From Ligustrum vulgare (Eukaryota; Streptophyta; Magnoliopsida; Lamiales; Oleaceae), in contig OY743171.1 in assembly GCA_963555705.1 (NCBI GenBank), positions 27,770,852 to 27,834,851 on the forward strand: DNA of 64,000 nt, read 5' to 3'. Shown here one piece after another: positions 35,211 through 47,826 of this stretch. Under the pieces are notes generated by a model. That model was not told where the DNA came from. It was given only the letters and a program-made list of their open reading frames with translations, and did no database searches. Numbering within the stretch: position 1 is the stretch's first letter; each line of letters begins with the position of its first letter. Both the position numbers and the translations under genes were made by a program.

Positions 35211-38200
35211 AGTATAATAAACCCTTAGGATTGGGAACTCCCTTTTCAGGAATAATTTTGGGACTTCCACTGTTCTCTCCAATACACTTTGGACAATTGA
35301 AATGGTTCATTGGTAGAATAAGCTATGATAAAAACACCGAGAGAATGCACTACTTAGAAAAAGTACAACTACGTGAAGAAAGACATTATTCATACCAGAA
35401 AAGACCGCAGGAACATGTTAAAAATGGCATTATAAAAGAATTGATATGTGGGAAGAAGGTTGGAGGAAAAATTATGGTCGACGAAGACCTGGGGACTCAA
35501 TTTTTGAGTCAGATTTTTTAAGTTAGAGATTGAGACTCTTTTTTTGAGTAGAAACCCTTTGGATTTGGAATTCTGTTTTCCAGAATAGTTTTTGGGCTTT
35601 CAGTGTTCCTTTCAATGCAATTTAGACAATTGAAATCGTTCGGTAGTAGAATAATCTATGATTAAGACACCAAGAGAATAACGCACTAATTAATAAAAGT
35701 GCAACCACGTGAAGAAAGACATTATTCAAACCACACAAGAGTTTTCAAAACGTGTCAAAAGGGCATTATATAAGAAATGATATGTGGGAAGAAGGACGGA
35801 GTCAAAATTATGGTCTAAGACGACCAAGGGATGCAATTTGAAATTGAAAACCCGCAAGTACTGTGAATGAATTTTTTTTTCAATTAGAAATTGAGACTAT
35901 TTTTTTTAGTATAATTTACCCTTAGGATTTGGAACTCCCTTTTCAGGAATAATTTTGGGACTTCCACTGTTCTCTCCAATACACTTTGGATAATTGAAAT
36001 GGTTCATTGGTAGACCAAGCAATGATAAAAACACCGAGAGAATGCACTACTTAGAAAAAGTACAACTACGTGAAGAAAGACATTATTCGTACCAGACAAG
36101 ACTGCAAGAACATGTTAAAAATGGCATTATAAAAGTAATGATATGTGGGAAGAAGGTTGGAGGAAAAATTATGGTCGACGAAGACCTGGGGATGCAATTT
36201 TGAGTCAGATTTTTTAAGTTAGAGATTAAGACTCTTTTTTTGAGTAGAAACCCTTTGAATTTGGAATTCTGTTTTCAAGAACAGTTTTGGGGCTTTCAGT
36301 GTTCCTTTCAATGCAATTTAGACAATTGAAATCGTTCGTTGGTAGAATAAGCTATGATTAAGACACCAAGAGAATAATGCACTACTTAATAAAAGTACAA
36401 CCACGTGAAGAAAGACATTATTCAAACCACACAAGAGTTTTAAAAATGTGTCAAATGGGAATTATATAAGAAATGATATGTGGGAAGAAGGATGGAGTCA
36501 AAATTATGGTCGAAGACGACCAAGGGATGCAATTTGAAATTGAAAACCCGCAAGTATTGTGAATCAATTTTTTTTCAATTAGAAATTGAGACTATTTTTT
36601 TTAGTATAATAAACCCTTAGGATTGGGAACTCCCTTTTCAGGAATGATTTTGGGACTTCCACTGTTCTCTCCAATACACTTTGAACAATTGAAATAGTTC
36701 ATTGGTAGAATAAGCTATGATAAAAACACCGAGAGAATGCACTACTTAGAAAAAGTACAACTACGTGAATAATGCACTACTTCATAAAAGTACAACCACG
36801 TGAAGAAAGACATTATTCAAACCACACAAGAGTTTTCAAAACGTGTCAAATGGGAATTATATAAGAAATGATATGTGGGAAGAAGGATGGAGTCAAAATT
36901 ATGGTCGAAGACAGTCACCAAGGGATGCAATTTGAAATTGAAAACCGGCAAGTATTGTGAATCAATTTTTTTTCAATTAGAAATTGAGACTATTTTTTTT
37001 AGTATAATAAACCCTTAGGATTGGGAACTCCCTTTTCAGGAATGATTTTGGGACTTCCACTGTTCTCTCCAATACACTTTGAACAATTGAAATGGTTCAT
37101 TGGTAGAAGCTATGATAAAAACACCGAGAGAATGCACTACTTAGAAAAAGTACAACTACGTGAAGAAAGACATTATTCGTACCAGACAAGACTGCAAGAA
37201 CATGTTAAAAATGGCATTTTTAGAAATGATAAGTGGGAAGAAGGTTGGAGGAAAAATTATGGTCGACGAAGACCTGGGGATGCAATTTTGAGTCAGATTT
37301 TTTAAGTTAGAGATTAAGACTCTTTTTTTGAGTAGAAACCCTTTGGATTTGGAATTCTGTTTTCAAGAACAGTTTTGGGGCTTTCAGTGTTCCTTTCAAT
37401 GCAATTTAGACAATTGAAATCGTTCGTTGGTAGAATAAGCTATGATTAAGACACCAAGAGAATAATGCACTACTTAATAAAAGTACAACCACGTGAAGAA
37501 AGACATTATTCAAACCACACAAGAGTTTTAAAAATGTGTCAAATGGGAATTATATAAGAAATGATATGTGGGAAGAAGGATGGAGTCAAAATTATGGTCG
37601 AAGACGACCAAGGGATGCAATTTGAAATTGAAAACCCGCAAGTATTGTGAATCAACTTTTTTTCAATTAGAAATTGAGACTATTTTTTTTTTAGTATAAT
37701 AAACCCTTAGGATTTGGAACTCCCTTTTCAGGAATAATTTTGGGACCTCCACTGTTCTCTCCAATACACTTTGGACAATTGAAATGGTTCATTGGTAGAA
37801 CAAGCAATGATAAAAACACCGAGAGAATGCACTACTTAGAAAAAGTACAACTACGTGAAGAAAGACATTATTCGTACCAGACAAGACTGCAAGAACATGT
37901 TAAAAATGGCATTTTTAGAAATGATATGTGGGAAGAAGGTTGGAGGAAAAATTATGGTCGACGAAGACCTGGGGATGCAATTTTGAGTCAGATTTTTTAA
38001 GTTAGAGATTAAGACTCTTTTTTTGAGTAGAAACCCTTTGAATTTGGAATTCTGTTTTCAAGAACAGTTTTGGGGCTTTCAGTGTTCCTTTCAATGCAAT
38101 TTAGACAATTGAAATCGTTCGTTGGTAGAATAAGCTATGATTAAGACACCAAGAGAATAATGCACTACTTAATAAAAGTACAACCACGTGAAGAAAGACA

Positions 38201-39875
38201 TTATTCAAACCACACAAGAGTTTTAAAAATGTGTCAAATGGGAATTATATAAGAAATGATATGTGGGAAGAAGGATGGAGTCAAAATTATGGTCGAAGAC
38301 GACCAAGGGATGCAATTTGAAATTGAAAACCCGCAAGTATTGTGAATCAATTTTTTTTCAATTAGAAATTGAGACTATTTTTTTTAGTATAATAAACCCT
38401 TAGGATTGGGAACTCCCTTTTCAGGAATGATTTTGGGACTTCCACTGTTCTCTCCAATACACTTTGAACAATTGAAATAGTTCATTGGTAGAATAAGCTA
38501 TGATAAAAACACCGAGAGAATGCACTACTTAGAAAAAGTACAACTACGTGAATAATGCACTACTTCATAAAAGTACAACCACGTGAAGAAAGACATTATT
38601 CAAACCACACAAGAGTTTTCAAAACGTGTCAAATGGGAATTATATAAGAAATGATATGTGGGAAGAAGGATGGAGTCAAAATTATGGTCGAAGACAGTCA
38701 CCAAGGGATGCAATTTGAAATTGAAAACCGGCAAGTATTGTGAATCAATTTTTTTTCAATTAGAAATTGAGACTATTTTTTTTAGTATAATAAACCCTTA
38801 GGATTGGGAACTCCCTTTTCAGGAATGATTTTGGGACTTCCACTGTTCTCTCCAATACACTTTGAACAATTGAAATGGTTCATTGGTAGAAGCTATGATA
38901 AAAACACCGAGAGAATGCACTTCTCAGAAAAAGTACAACTACGTGAATAATGCACTACTTAATAAAAGTACAACCACGTGAAGAAAGACATTATTCAAAC
39001 CACACAAGAGTTTTCAAAACGTGTCAAATGGGAATTATATAAGAAATGATATGTGGGAAGAAGGATGGAGTCAAAATTATGGTCGAAGACAGTCACCAAG
39101 GGATGCAATTTGAAATTGAAAACCCGCAAGTATTGTGAATAGATTTTTTTTCAATTAGAAATTGAGACTATTTTTTTAGTATAATAAACCCTTAGGATTG
39201 GGAACTCCCTTTTCAGGAATAATTTTGGGACTTCCACTGTTCTCTCCAATACACTTGGGACAATTGAAATGGTCCACTGGTAGATAAGCTATGCTAAAAA
39301 CACCGAGAGAATGCACTACTTAGAAAAAGTACAACTACGTGAAGAAAGACATTATTCATACCAGACAAGACTGCAAGAATATGTTAAAAATGGCATTATA
39401 AAAGTAATGATATGTGGGAAGAAGGTTGGAGGAAAAATTATGGTCGACGAAGACCTGGGGACTCAATTTTTGAGTCAGATTTTTTAAGTTAGAGATTGAG
39501 ACTCTTTTTTTGAGTAGAAACCCTTTGGATTTGGAATTCTGTTTTCAAGAATAGTTTTGGGGCTTTCAGTGTTCCTTTCAATGCAATTTAGACAATTGAA
39601 ATCGTTCGTTGGTAGAATAAGCTATGATTAAGACACCAAGAGAATAATGCACTACTTAATAAAAGTACAACCACGTGAAGAAAGACATTATTCAAACCAC
39701 ACAAGAGTTTTCAAAACGTGTCAAATGAGAATTATATAAGAAATGATATGTGGGAAGAAGGATGGAGTGAAAATTATGGTCGAAGACAGTCACCAAGGGA
39801 TGCAATTTGAAATTGAAAATCCGCAAGTATTGTGAATCAATTTTTTTTCAATTAGAAATTGAGACTATTTTTTTT
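35211..39875 (+). repeat. 13-mer HOR block, second copy (4665 bp)
   Basis: Order and starts: A 35211, B' 35547, A' (patched) 35908, B'' 36243, H 36603, Hv/A' chimera 37001, B'' 37331, A' 37693, B'' 38026, H 38386, Hv 38784, Ad 39178, B 39513. It matches 26970-31632 unit for unit, offset 8241-8243 bp. Confidence 0.88.
35908..36242 (+). repeat. A' monomer with an A-type patch
   Basis: An A' unit whose 36126-36140 segment reads ATTATAAAAGTAATG, as in A, while both flanks are A' (AGCAATG before, GATGCAATTTTGAG after). Its counterpart at 27667 has the normal A' sequence, so the patch arose after the super-repeat duplicated. Confidence 0.82.
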
Positions 39876-42800
39876 AGTATAATAAACCCTTAGGATTGGG
39901 AACTCCCTTTTCAGGAATAATTTTGGGACTTCCACTGTTCTCTCCAATACACTTTGGACAATTGAAATGGTTCATTGGTAGAATAAGCTATGATAAAAAC
40001 ACCGAGAGAATGCACTACTTAGAAAAAGTACAACTACGTGAAGAAAGACATTATTCATACCAGAAAAGACCGCAGGAACATGTTAAAAATGGCATTATAA
40101 AAGAATTGATATGTGGGAAGAAGGTTGGAGGAAAAATTATGGTCGACGAAGACCTGGGGACTCAATTTTTGAGTCAGATTTTTTAAGTTAGAGATTGAGA
40201 CTCTTTTTTTGAGTAGAAACCCTTTGGATTTGGAATTCTGTTTTCCAGAATAGTTTTTGGGCTTTCAGTGTTCCTTTCAATGCAATTTAGACAATTGAAA
40301 TCGTTCGGTAGTAGAATAATCTATGATTAAGACACCAAGAGAATAACGCACTAATTAATAAAAGTGCAACCACGTGAAGAAAGACATTATTCAAACCACA
40401 CAAGAGTTTTCAAAACGTGTCAAAAGGGCATTATATAAGAAATGATATGTGGGAAGAAGGACGGAGTCAAAATTATGGTCTAAGACGACCAAGGGATGCA
40501 ATTTGAAATTGAAAACCCGCAAGTACTGTGAATGAATTTTTTTTTCAATTAGAAATTGAGACTATTTTTTTTAGTATAATTTACCCTTAGGATTTGGAAC
40601 TCCCTTTTCAGGAATAATTTTGGGACTTCCACTGTTCTCTCCAATACACTTTGGACAATTGAAATGGTTCATTGGTAGACCAAGCAATGATAAAAACACC
40701 GAGAGAATGCACTACTTAGAAAAAGTACAACTACGTGAAGAAATACATTATTCGTACCAGACAAGACTGCAAGAACATGTTAAAAATGGCATTTTTAGAA
40801 ATCATATGTGGGAAGAAGGTTGGAGGAAAAATTATGGTCGACGAAGACCTGGGGATGCAATTTTGAGTCAGATTTTTTAAGTTAGAGATTAAGACTCTTT
40901 TTTTGAGTAGAAACCCTTTGAATTTGGAATTCTGTTTTCAAGAACAGTTTTGGGGCTTTCAGTGTTCCTTTCAATGCAATTTAGACAATTGAAATCGTTC
41001 GTTGGTAGAATAAGCTATGATTAAGACACCAAGAGAATAATGCACTACTTAATAAAAGTACAACCACGTGAAGAAAGACATTATTCAAACCACACAAGAG
41101 TTTTAAAAATGTGTCAAATGGGAATTATATAAGAAATGATATGTGGGAAGAAGGATGGAGTCAAAATTATGGTCGAAGACGACCAAGGGATGCAATTTGA
41201 AATTGAAAACCCGCAAGTATTGTGAATCAATTTTTTTTCAATTAGAAATTGAGACTATTTTTTTTAGTATAATAAACCCTTAGGATTGGGAACTCCCTTT
41301 TCAGGAATGATTTTGGGACTTCCACTGTTCTCTCCAATACACTTTGAACAATTGAAATAGTTCATTGGTAGAATAAGCTATGATAAAAACACCGAGAGAA
41401 TGCACTACTTAGAAAAAGTACAACTACGTGAATAATGCACTACTTCATAAAAGTACAACCACGTGAAGAAAGACATTATTCAAACCACACAAGAGTTTTC
41501 AAAACGTGTCAAATGGGAATTATATAAGAAATGATATGTGGGAAGAAGGATGGAGTCAAAATTATGGTCGAAGACAGTCACCAAGGGATGCAATTTGAAA
41601 TTGAAAACCGGCAAGTATTGTGAATCAATTTTTTTTCAATTAGAAATTGAGACTATTTTTTTTAGTATAATAAACCCTTAGGATTGGGAACTCCCTTTTC
41701 AGGAATGATTTTGGGACTTCCACTGTTCTCTCCAATACACTTTGAACAATTGAAATGGTTCATTGGTAGAAGCTATGATAAAAACACCGAGAGAATGCAC
41801 TTCTCAGAAAAAGTACAACTACGTGAATAATGCACTACTTAATAAAAGTACAACCACGTGAAGAAAGACATTATTCAAACCACACAAGAGTTTTCAAAAC
41901 GTGTCAAATGGGAATTATATAAGAAATGATATGTGGGAAGAAGGATGGAGTCAAAATTATGGTCGAAGACAGTCACCAAGGGATGCAATTTGAAATTGAA
42001 AACCCGCAAGTATTGTGAATAAATTTTTTTTCAATTAGAAATTGAGACTATTTTTTTTAGTATAATAAACCCTTAGGATTGGGAACTCCCTTTTCAGGAA
42101 TAATTTTGGGACTTCCACTGTTCTCTCCAATACACTTGGGACAATTGAAATGGTCCACTGGTAGATAAGCTATGATAAAAACACCGAGAGAATGCACTAC
42201 TTAGAAAAAGTACAACTACGTGAAGAAAGACATTATTCATACCAGACAAGACTGCAAGAATATGTTAAAAATGGCATTATAAAAGTAATGATATGTGGGA
42301 AGAAGGTTGGAGGAAAAATTATGGTCGACGAAGACCTGGGGACTCAATTTTTGAGTCAGATTTTTTAAGTTAGAGATTGAGACTCTTTTTTTGAGTAGAA
42401 ACCCTTTGGATTTGGAATTCTGTTTTCAAGAATAGTTTTGGGGCTTTCAGTGTTCCTTTCAATGCAATTTAGACAATTGAAATCGTTCGTTGGTAGAATA
42501 AGCTATGATTAAGACACCAAGAGAATAATGCACTACTTAATAAAAGTACAACGACGTGAAGAAAGACATTATTCAAACCACACAAGAGTTTTCAAAACGT
42601 GTCAAATGGGAATTATATAAGAAATGATATGTGGGAAGAAGGATGGAGTCAAAATTATGGTCGAAGATGACCAAGGGATGCAATTTGAAATTGAAAACCC
42701 CCAAGTCTTGTGAATCAATTTTTTTTTTCAATTAGAAATTGAGACTATTTTTTTTAGTATAATAAACCCTTTGGATTGGGAACTCCCTTTTCAGGAATGA

Positions 42801-43153
42801 TTTTGGGACTTCCATTGTTCTCTCCAATACACTTTGAACAATTGAAATGGTTCATTGGTAGAATAAGCTATGATAAAAACACCGAGAGAATGCACTACTT
42901 AGAAAAAGTACAACTACGTGAATAATGCACTACTTAATAAAAGTACAACCACGTGAAGAAAGACATTATTCAAACCACACAAGAGTTTTCAAAACGTGTC
43001 AAATGGGAATTATATAAGAAATGATATGTGGGAAGAAGGATGGAGTCAAAATTATGGTCGAACACAGTCACCAAGGGATGCAATTTGAAATTGAAAACCC
43101 GCAAGTATTGTGAATCAATTTTTTTTCAATTAGAAATTGAGACTATTTTTTTT
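39876..43153 (+). repeat. Contracted HOR block (9-mer, 3278 bp)
   Basis: Order and starts: A 39876, B' 40212, A' 40573, B'' 40906, H 41266, Hv 41664, Ad 42059, B 42394, H 42756. One A'-B'' pair is missing relative to the 11-mer. The A' at 40573 resembles 27667 and 35908 (AGTATAATTTACCC, GACCAAGC) but keeps GGACAATTG. The H at 42756 has the private variants CCCTTTGGATTGGG and GTCGAACACAG. Confidence 0.86.
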
Positions 43154-43849
43154 AGTATAATAAACCCTTAGGATTGGGAACTCCCTTTTCAGGAATAATT
43201 TTGGGACTTCCACTGTTCTCTCCAATACACTTTGGACAATTGAAATGGTTCATTGGTAGAATAAGCTATGATAAAAACACCGAGAGAATGCACTACTTAG
43301 AAAAAGTACAACTACGTGAAGAAAGACATTATTCATACCAGAAAAGACCGCAGGAACATGTTAAAAATGGCATTATAAAAGAATTGATATGTGGGAAGAA
43401 GGTTGGAGGAAAAATTATGGTCGAAGAAGACCTGGGGACTCAATTTTTGAGTCAGATTTTTTAAGTTAGAGATTGAGACTCTTTTTTTGAGTAGAAACCC
43501 TTTGGATTTGGAATTCTGTTTTCCAGAATAGTTTTTGGGCTTTCAGTGTTCCTTTCAATGCAATTTAGACAATTGAAATCGTTCGGTAGTAGAATAATCT
43601 ATGATTAAGACACCAAGAGAATAACGCACTAATTAATAAAAGTGCAACCACGTGAAGAAAGACATTATTCAAACCACACAAGAGTTTTCAAAACGTGTCA
43701 AAAGGGCATTATATAAGAAATGATATGTGGGAAGAAGGACGGAGTCAAAATTATGGTCTAAGACGACCAAGGGATGCAATTTGAAATTGAAAACCCGCAA
43801 GTATTGTGAATAAATTTTTTTTCAATTAGAAATTGAGACTATTTTTTTT
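42059..43849 (+). repeat. 5-monomer tandem duplication, copy 1 (1791 bp)
   Basis: Units Ad 42059, B 42394, H 42756, A 43154, B' 43490. All five unit starts recur at +1791 bp. The last unit is a B' whose tail, from about 43800, reads GTATTGTGAATAAATT as in Hv. This is the recombination joint that placed the second Ad directly after it. Confidence 0.9.
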
Positions 43850-45641
43850 AGTATAATAAACCCTTAGGATTGGGAACTCCCTTTTCAGGAATAATTTTGG
43901 GACTTCCACTGTTCTCTCCAATACACTTGGGACAATTGAAATGGTCCACTGGTAGATAAGCTATGATAAAAACACCGAGAGAATGCACTACTTAGAAAAA
44001 GTACAACTACGTGAAGAAAGACATTATTCATACCAGACAAGACTGCAAGAATATGTTAAAAATGGCATTATAAAAGTAATGATATGTGGGAAGAAGGTTG
44101 GAGGAAAAATTATGGTCGACGAAGACCTGGGGACTCAATTTTTGAGTCAGATTTTTTAAGTTAGAGATTGAGACTCTTTTTTTGAGTAGAAACCCTTTGG
44201 ATTTGGAATTCTGTTTTCAAGAATAGTTTTGGGGCTTTCAGTGTTCCTTTCAATGCAATTTAGACAATTGAAATCGTTCGTTGGTAGAATAAGCTATGAT
44301 TAAGACACCAAGAGAATAATGCACTACTTAATAAAAGTACAACGACGTGAAGAAAGACATTATTCAAACCACACAAGAGTTTTCAAAACGTGTCAAATGG
44401 GAATTATATAAGAAATGATATGTGGGAAGAAGGATGGAGTCAAAATTATGGTCGAAGATGACCAAGGGATGCAATTTGAAATTGAAAACCCCCAAGTCTT
44501 GTGAATCAATTTTTTTTTTCAATTAGAAATTGAGACTATTTTTTTTAGTATAATAAACCCTTTGGATTGGGAACTCCCTTTTCAGGAATGATTTTGGGAC
44601 TTCCATTGTTCTCTCCAATACACTTTGAACAATTGAAATGGTTCATTGGTAGAATAAGCTATGATAAAAACACCGAGAGAATGCACTACTTAGAAAAAGT
44701 ACAACTACGTGAATAATGCACTACTTAATAAAAGTACAACCACGTGAAGAAAGACATTATTCAAACCACACAAGAGTTTTCAAAACGTGTCAAATGGGAA
44801 TTATATAAGAAATGATATGTGGGAAGAAGGATGGAGTCAAAATTATGGTCGAACACAGTCACCAAGGGATGCAATTTGAAATTGAAAACCCGCAAGTATT
44901 GTGAATCAATTTTTTTTCAATTAGAAATTGAGACTATTTTTTTTAGTATAATAAACCCTTAGGATTGGGAACTCCCTTTTCAGGAATAATTTTGGGACTT
45001 CCACTGTTCTCTCCAATACACTTTGGACAATTGAAATGGTTCATTGGTAGAATAAGCTATGATAAAAACACCGAGAGAATGCACTACTTAGAAAAAGTAC
45101 AACTACGTGAAGAAAGACATTATTCATACCAGAAAAGACCGCAGGAACATGTTAAAAATGGCATTATAAAAGAATTGATATGTGGGAAGAAGGTTGGAGG
45201 AAAAATTATGGTCGACGAAGACCTGGGGACTCAATTTTTGAGTCAGATTTTTTAAGTTAGAGATTGAGACTCTTTTTTTGAGTAGAAACCCTTTGGATTT
45301 GGAATTCTGTTTTCCAGAATAGTTTTTGGGCTTTCAGTGTTCCTTTCAATGCAATTTAGACAATTGAAATCGTTCGGTAGTAGAATAATCTATGATTAAG
45401 ACACCAAGAGAATAACGCACTAATTAATAAAAGTGCAACCACGTGAAGAAAGACATTATTCAAACCACACAAGAGTTTTCAAAACGTGTCAAAAGGGCAT
45501 TATATAAGAAATGATATGTGGGAAGAAGGACGGAGTCAAAATTATGGTCTAAGACGACCAAGGGATGCAATTTGAAATTGAAAACCCGCAAGTACTGTGA
45601 ATCAATTTTTTTTTCAATTAGAAATTGAGACTATTTTTTTT
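43850..45641 (+). repeat. 5-monomer tandem duplication, copy 2 (1792 bp)
   Basis: Units Ad 43850, B 44185, H 44547, A 44945, B' 45281. It shares the private marks of copy 1 (CCCAAGTCTTG in B, CCCTTTGGATTGGG and GTCGAACACAG in H). Its B' keeps the normal B' tail (GTACTGTG) and continues into A'. Copy 1's A has lost the SalI site (GTCGAAGAAGAC) while copy 2's A keeps GTCGAC. Confidence 0.9.
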
Positions 45642-47826
45642 AGTATAATTTACCCTTAGGATTTGGAACTCCCTTTTCAGGAATAATTTTGGGACTTCCA
45701 CTGTTCTCTCCAATACACTTTGGACAATTGAAATGGTTCATTGGTAGAACAAGCAATGATAAAGACACCGAGAGAATGCACTACTTAGAAAAAGTACAAC
45801 TACGTGAAGAAAGACATTATTCGTACCAGACAAGACTGCAAGAACATGTTAAAAATGGCATTTTTAGAAATCATATGTGGGAAGAAGGTTGGAGGAAAAA
45901 TTATGGTCGACGAAGACCTGGGGAGGCAATTTTGAGTCAGATTTTTTAAGTTAGAGATTAAGACTCTTTTTTTGAGTAGAAACCCTTTGAATTTGGAATT
46001 CTGTTTTCAAGAACAGTTTTGGGGCTTTCAGTGTTCCTTTCAATGCAATTTAGACAATTGAAATCGTTCGTTGGTAGAATAAGCTATGATTAAGACACCA
46101 AGAGAATAATGCACTACTTAATAAAAGTACAACCACGTGAAGAAAGACATTATTCAAACCACACAAGAGTTTTAAAAATGTGTCAAATGGGAATTATATA
46201 AGAAATGATATGTGGGAAGAAGGATGGAGTCAAAATTATGGTCGAAGACGACCAAGGGATGCAATTTGAAATTGAAAACCCGCAAGTATTGTGAATCAAT
46301 TTTTTTTCAATTAGAAATTGAGACTATTTTTTTTAGTATAATAAACCCTTAGGATTGGGAACTCCCTTTTCAGGAATGATTTTGGGACTTCCACTGTTCT
46401 CTCCAATACACTTTGAACAATTGAAATAGTTCATTGGTAGAATAAGCTATGATAAAAACACCGAGAGAATGCACTACTTAGAAAAAGTACAACTACGTGA
46501 ATAATGCACTACTTAATAAAAGTACAACCACGTGAAGAAAGACATTATTCAAACCACACAAGAGTTTTCAAAACGTGTCAAATGGGAATTATATAAGAAA
46601 TGATATGTGGGAAGAAGGATGGAGTCAAAATTATGGTCGAAGACAGTCACCAAGGGATGCAATTTGAAATTGAAAACCCGCAAGTATTGTGAATCAATTT
46701 TTTTTCAATTAGAAATTGAGACTATTTTTTTTAGTATAATAAACCCTTAGGATTGGGAACTCCCTTTTCAGGAATGATTTTGGGACTTCCACTGTTCTCT
46801 CCAATACACTTTGAACAATTGAAATGGTTCATTGGTAGAAGCTATGATAAAAACACCGAGAGAATGCACTTCTTAGAAAAAGTACAACTACGTGAATAAT
46901 GCACTACTTAATAAAAGTACAACCACGTGAAGAAAGACATTATTCAAACCACACAAGAGTTTTCAAAACGTGTCAAATGGGAATTATATAAGAAATGATA
47001 TGTGGGAAGAAGGATGGAGTCAAAATTATGGTCGAAGACAGTCACCAAGGGATGCAATTTGAAATTGAAAACCCGCAAGTATTGTGAATAAATTTTTTTT
47101 CAATTAGAAATTGAGACTATTTTTTTTAGTATAATAAACCCTTAGGATTGGGAACTCCCTTTTCAGGAATAATTTTGGGACTTCCACTGTTCTCTCCAAT
47201 ACACTTGGGACAATTGAAATGGTCCACTGGTAGAATAAGCTATGATAAAAACACCGAGAGAATGCACTACTTAGAAAAAGTACAACTACGTGAAGAAAGA
47301 CATTATTCATACCAGACAAGACTGCAAGAATATGTTAAAAATGGCATTATAAAAGTAATGATATGTGGGAAGAAGGTTGGAGGAAAAATTATGGTCGACG
47401 AAGACCTGGGGACTCAATTTTTGAGTCAGATTTTTTAAGTTAGAGATTGAGACTCTTTTTTTGAGTAGAAACCCTTTGGATTTGGAATTCTGTTTTCAAG
47501 AATAGTTTTGGGGCTTTCAGTGTTCCTTTCAATGCAATTTAGACAATTGAAATCGTTCGTTGGTAGAATAAGCTATGATTAAGACACCAAGAGAATAATG
47601 CACTACTTAATAAAAGTACAACGACGTGAAGAAAGACATTATTCAAACCACACAAGAGTTTTCAAAACGTGTCAAATGGGAATTATATAAGAAATGATAT
47701 GTGGGAAGAAGGATGGAGTCAAAATTATGGTCGAACACAGTCACCAAGGGATGCAATTTGAAATTGAAAACCCGCAAGTATTGTGAATCAATTTTTTTTC
47801 AATTAGAAATTGAGACTATTTTTTTT
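44945..47826 (+). repeat. 8-monomer tandem duplication, copy 1 (2882 bp)
   Basis: Units A 44945, B' 45281, A' 45642, B'' 45975, H 46335, Hv 46733, A 47128, B 47464. All starts recur at +2882 bp. The B at 47464 has a B front (ACGACGTG) and a rear with the GTCGAACACAG mark of the H at 44547. That is the joint of the unequal crossover. Confidence 0.9.

Larger units (their letters stand above)
31969..40211 (+). repeat. 23-monomer super-repeat, copy 2 (8243 bp)
   Basis: Units from B' 31969 to A 39876, offset 8241-8243 bp from copy 1 throughout. The visible differences are few: GCCATG at 25590-25595 versus GCTATG in copy 2, the A-type patch in the A' at 35908, and the A' patch in the A at 31633. 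So few differences by eye suggest a recent duplication. An assembly duplication should be excluded with long reads. Confidence 0.87.
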
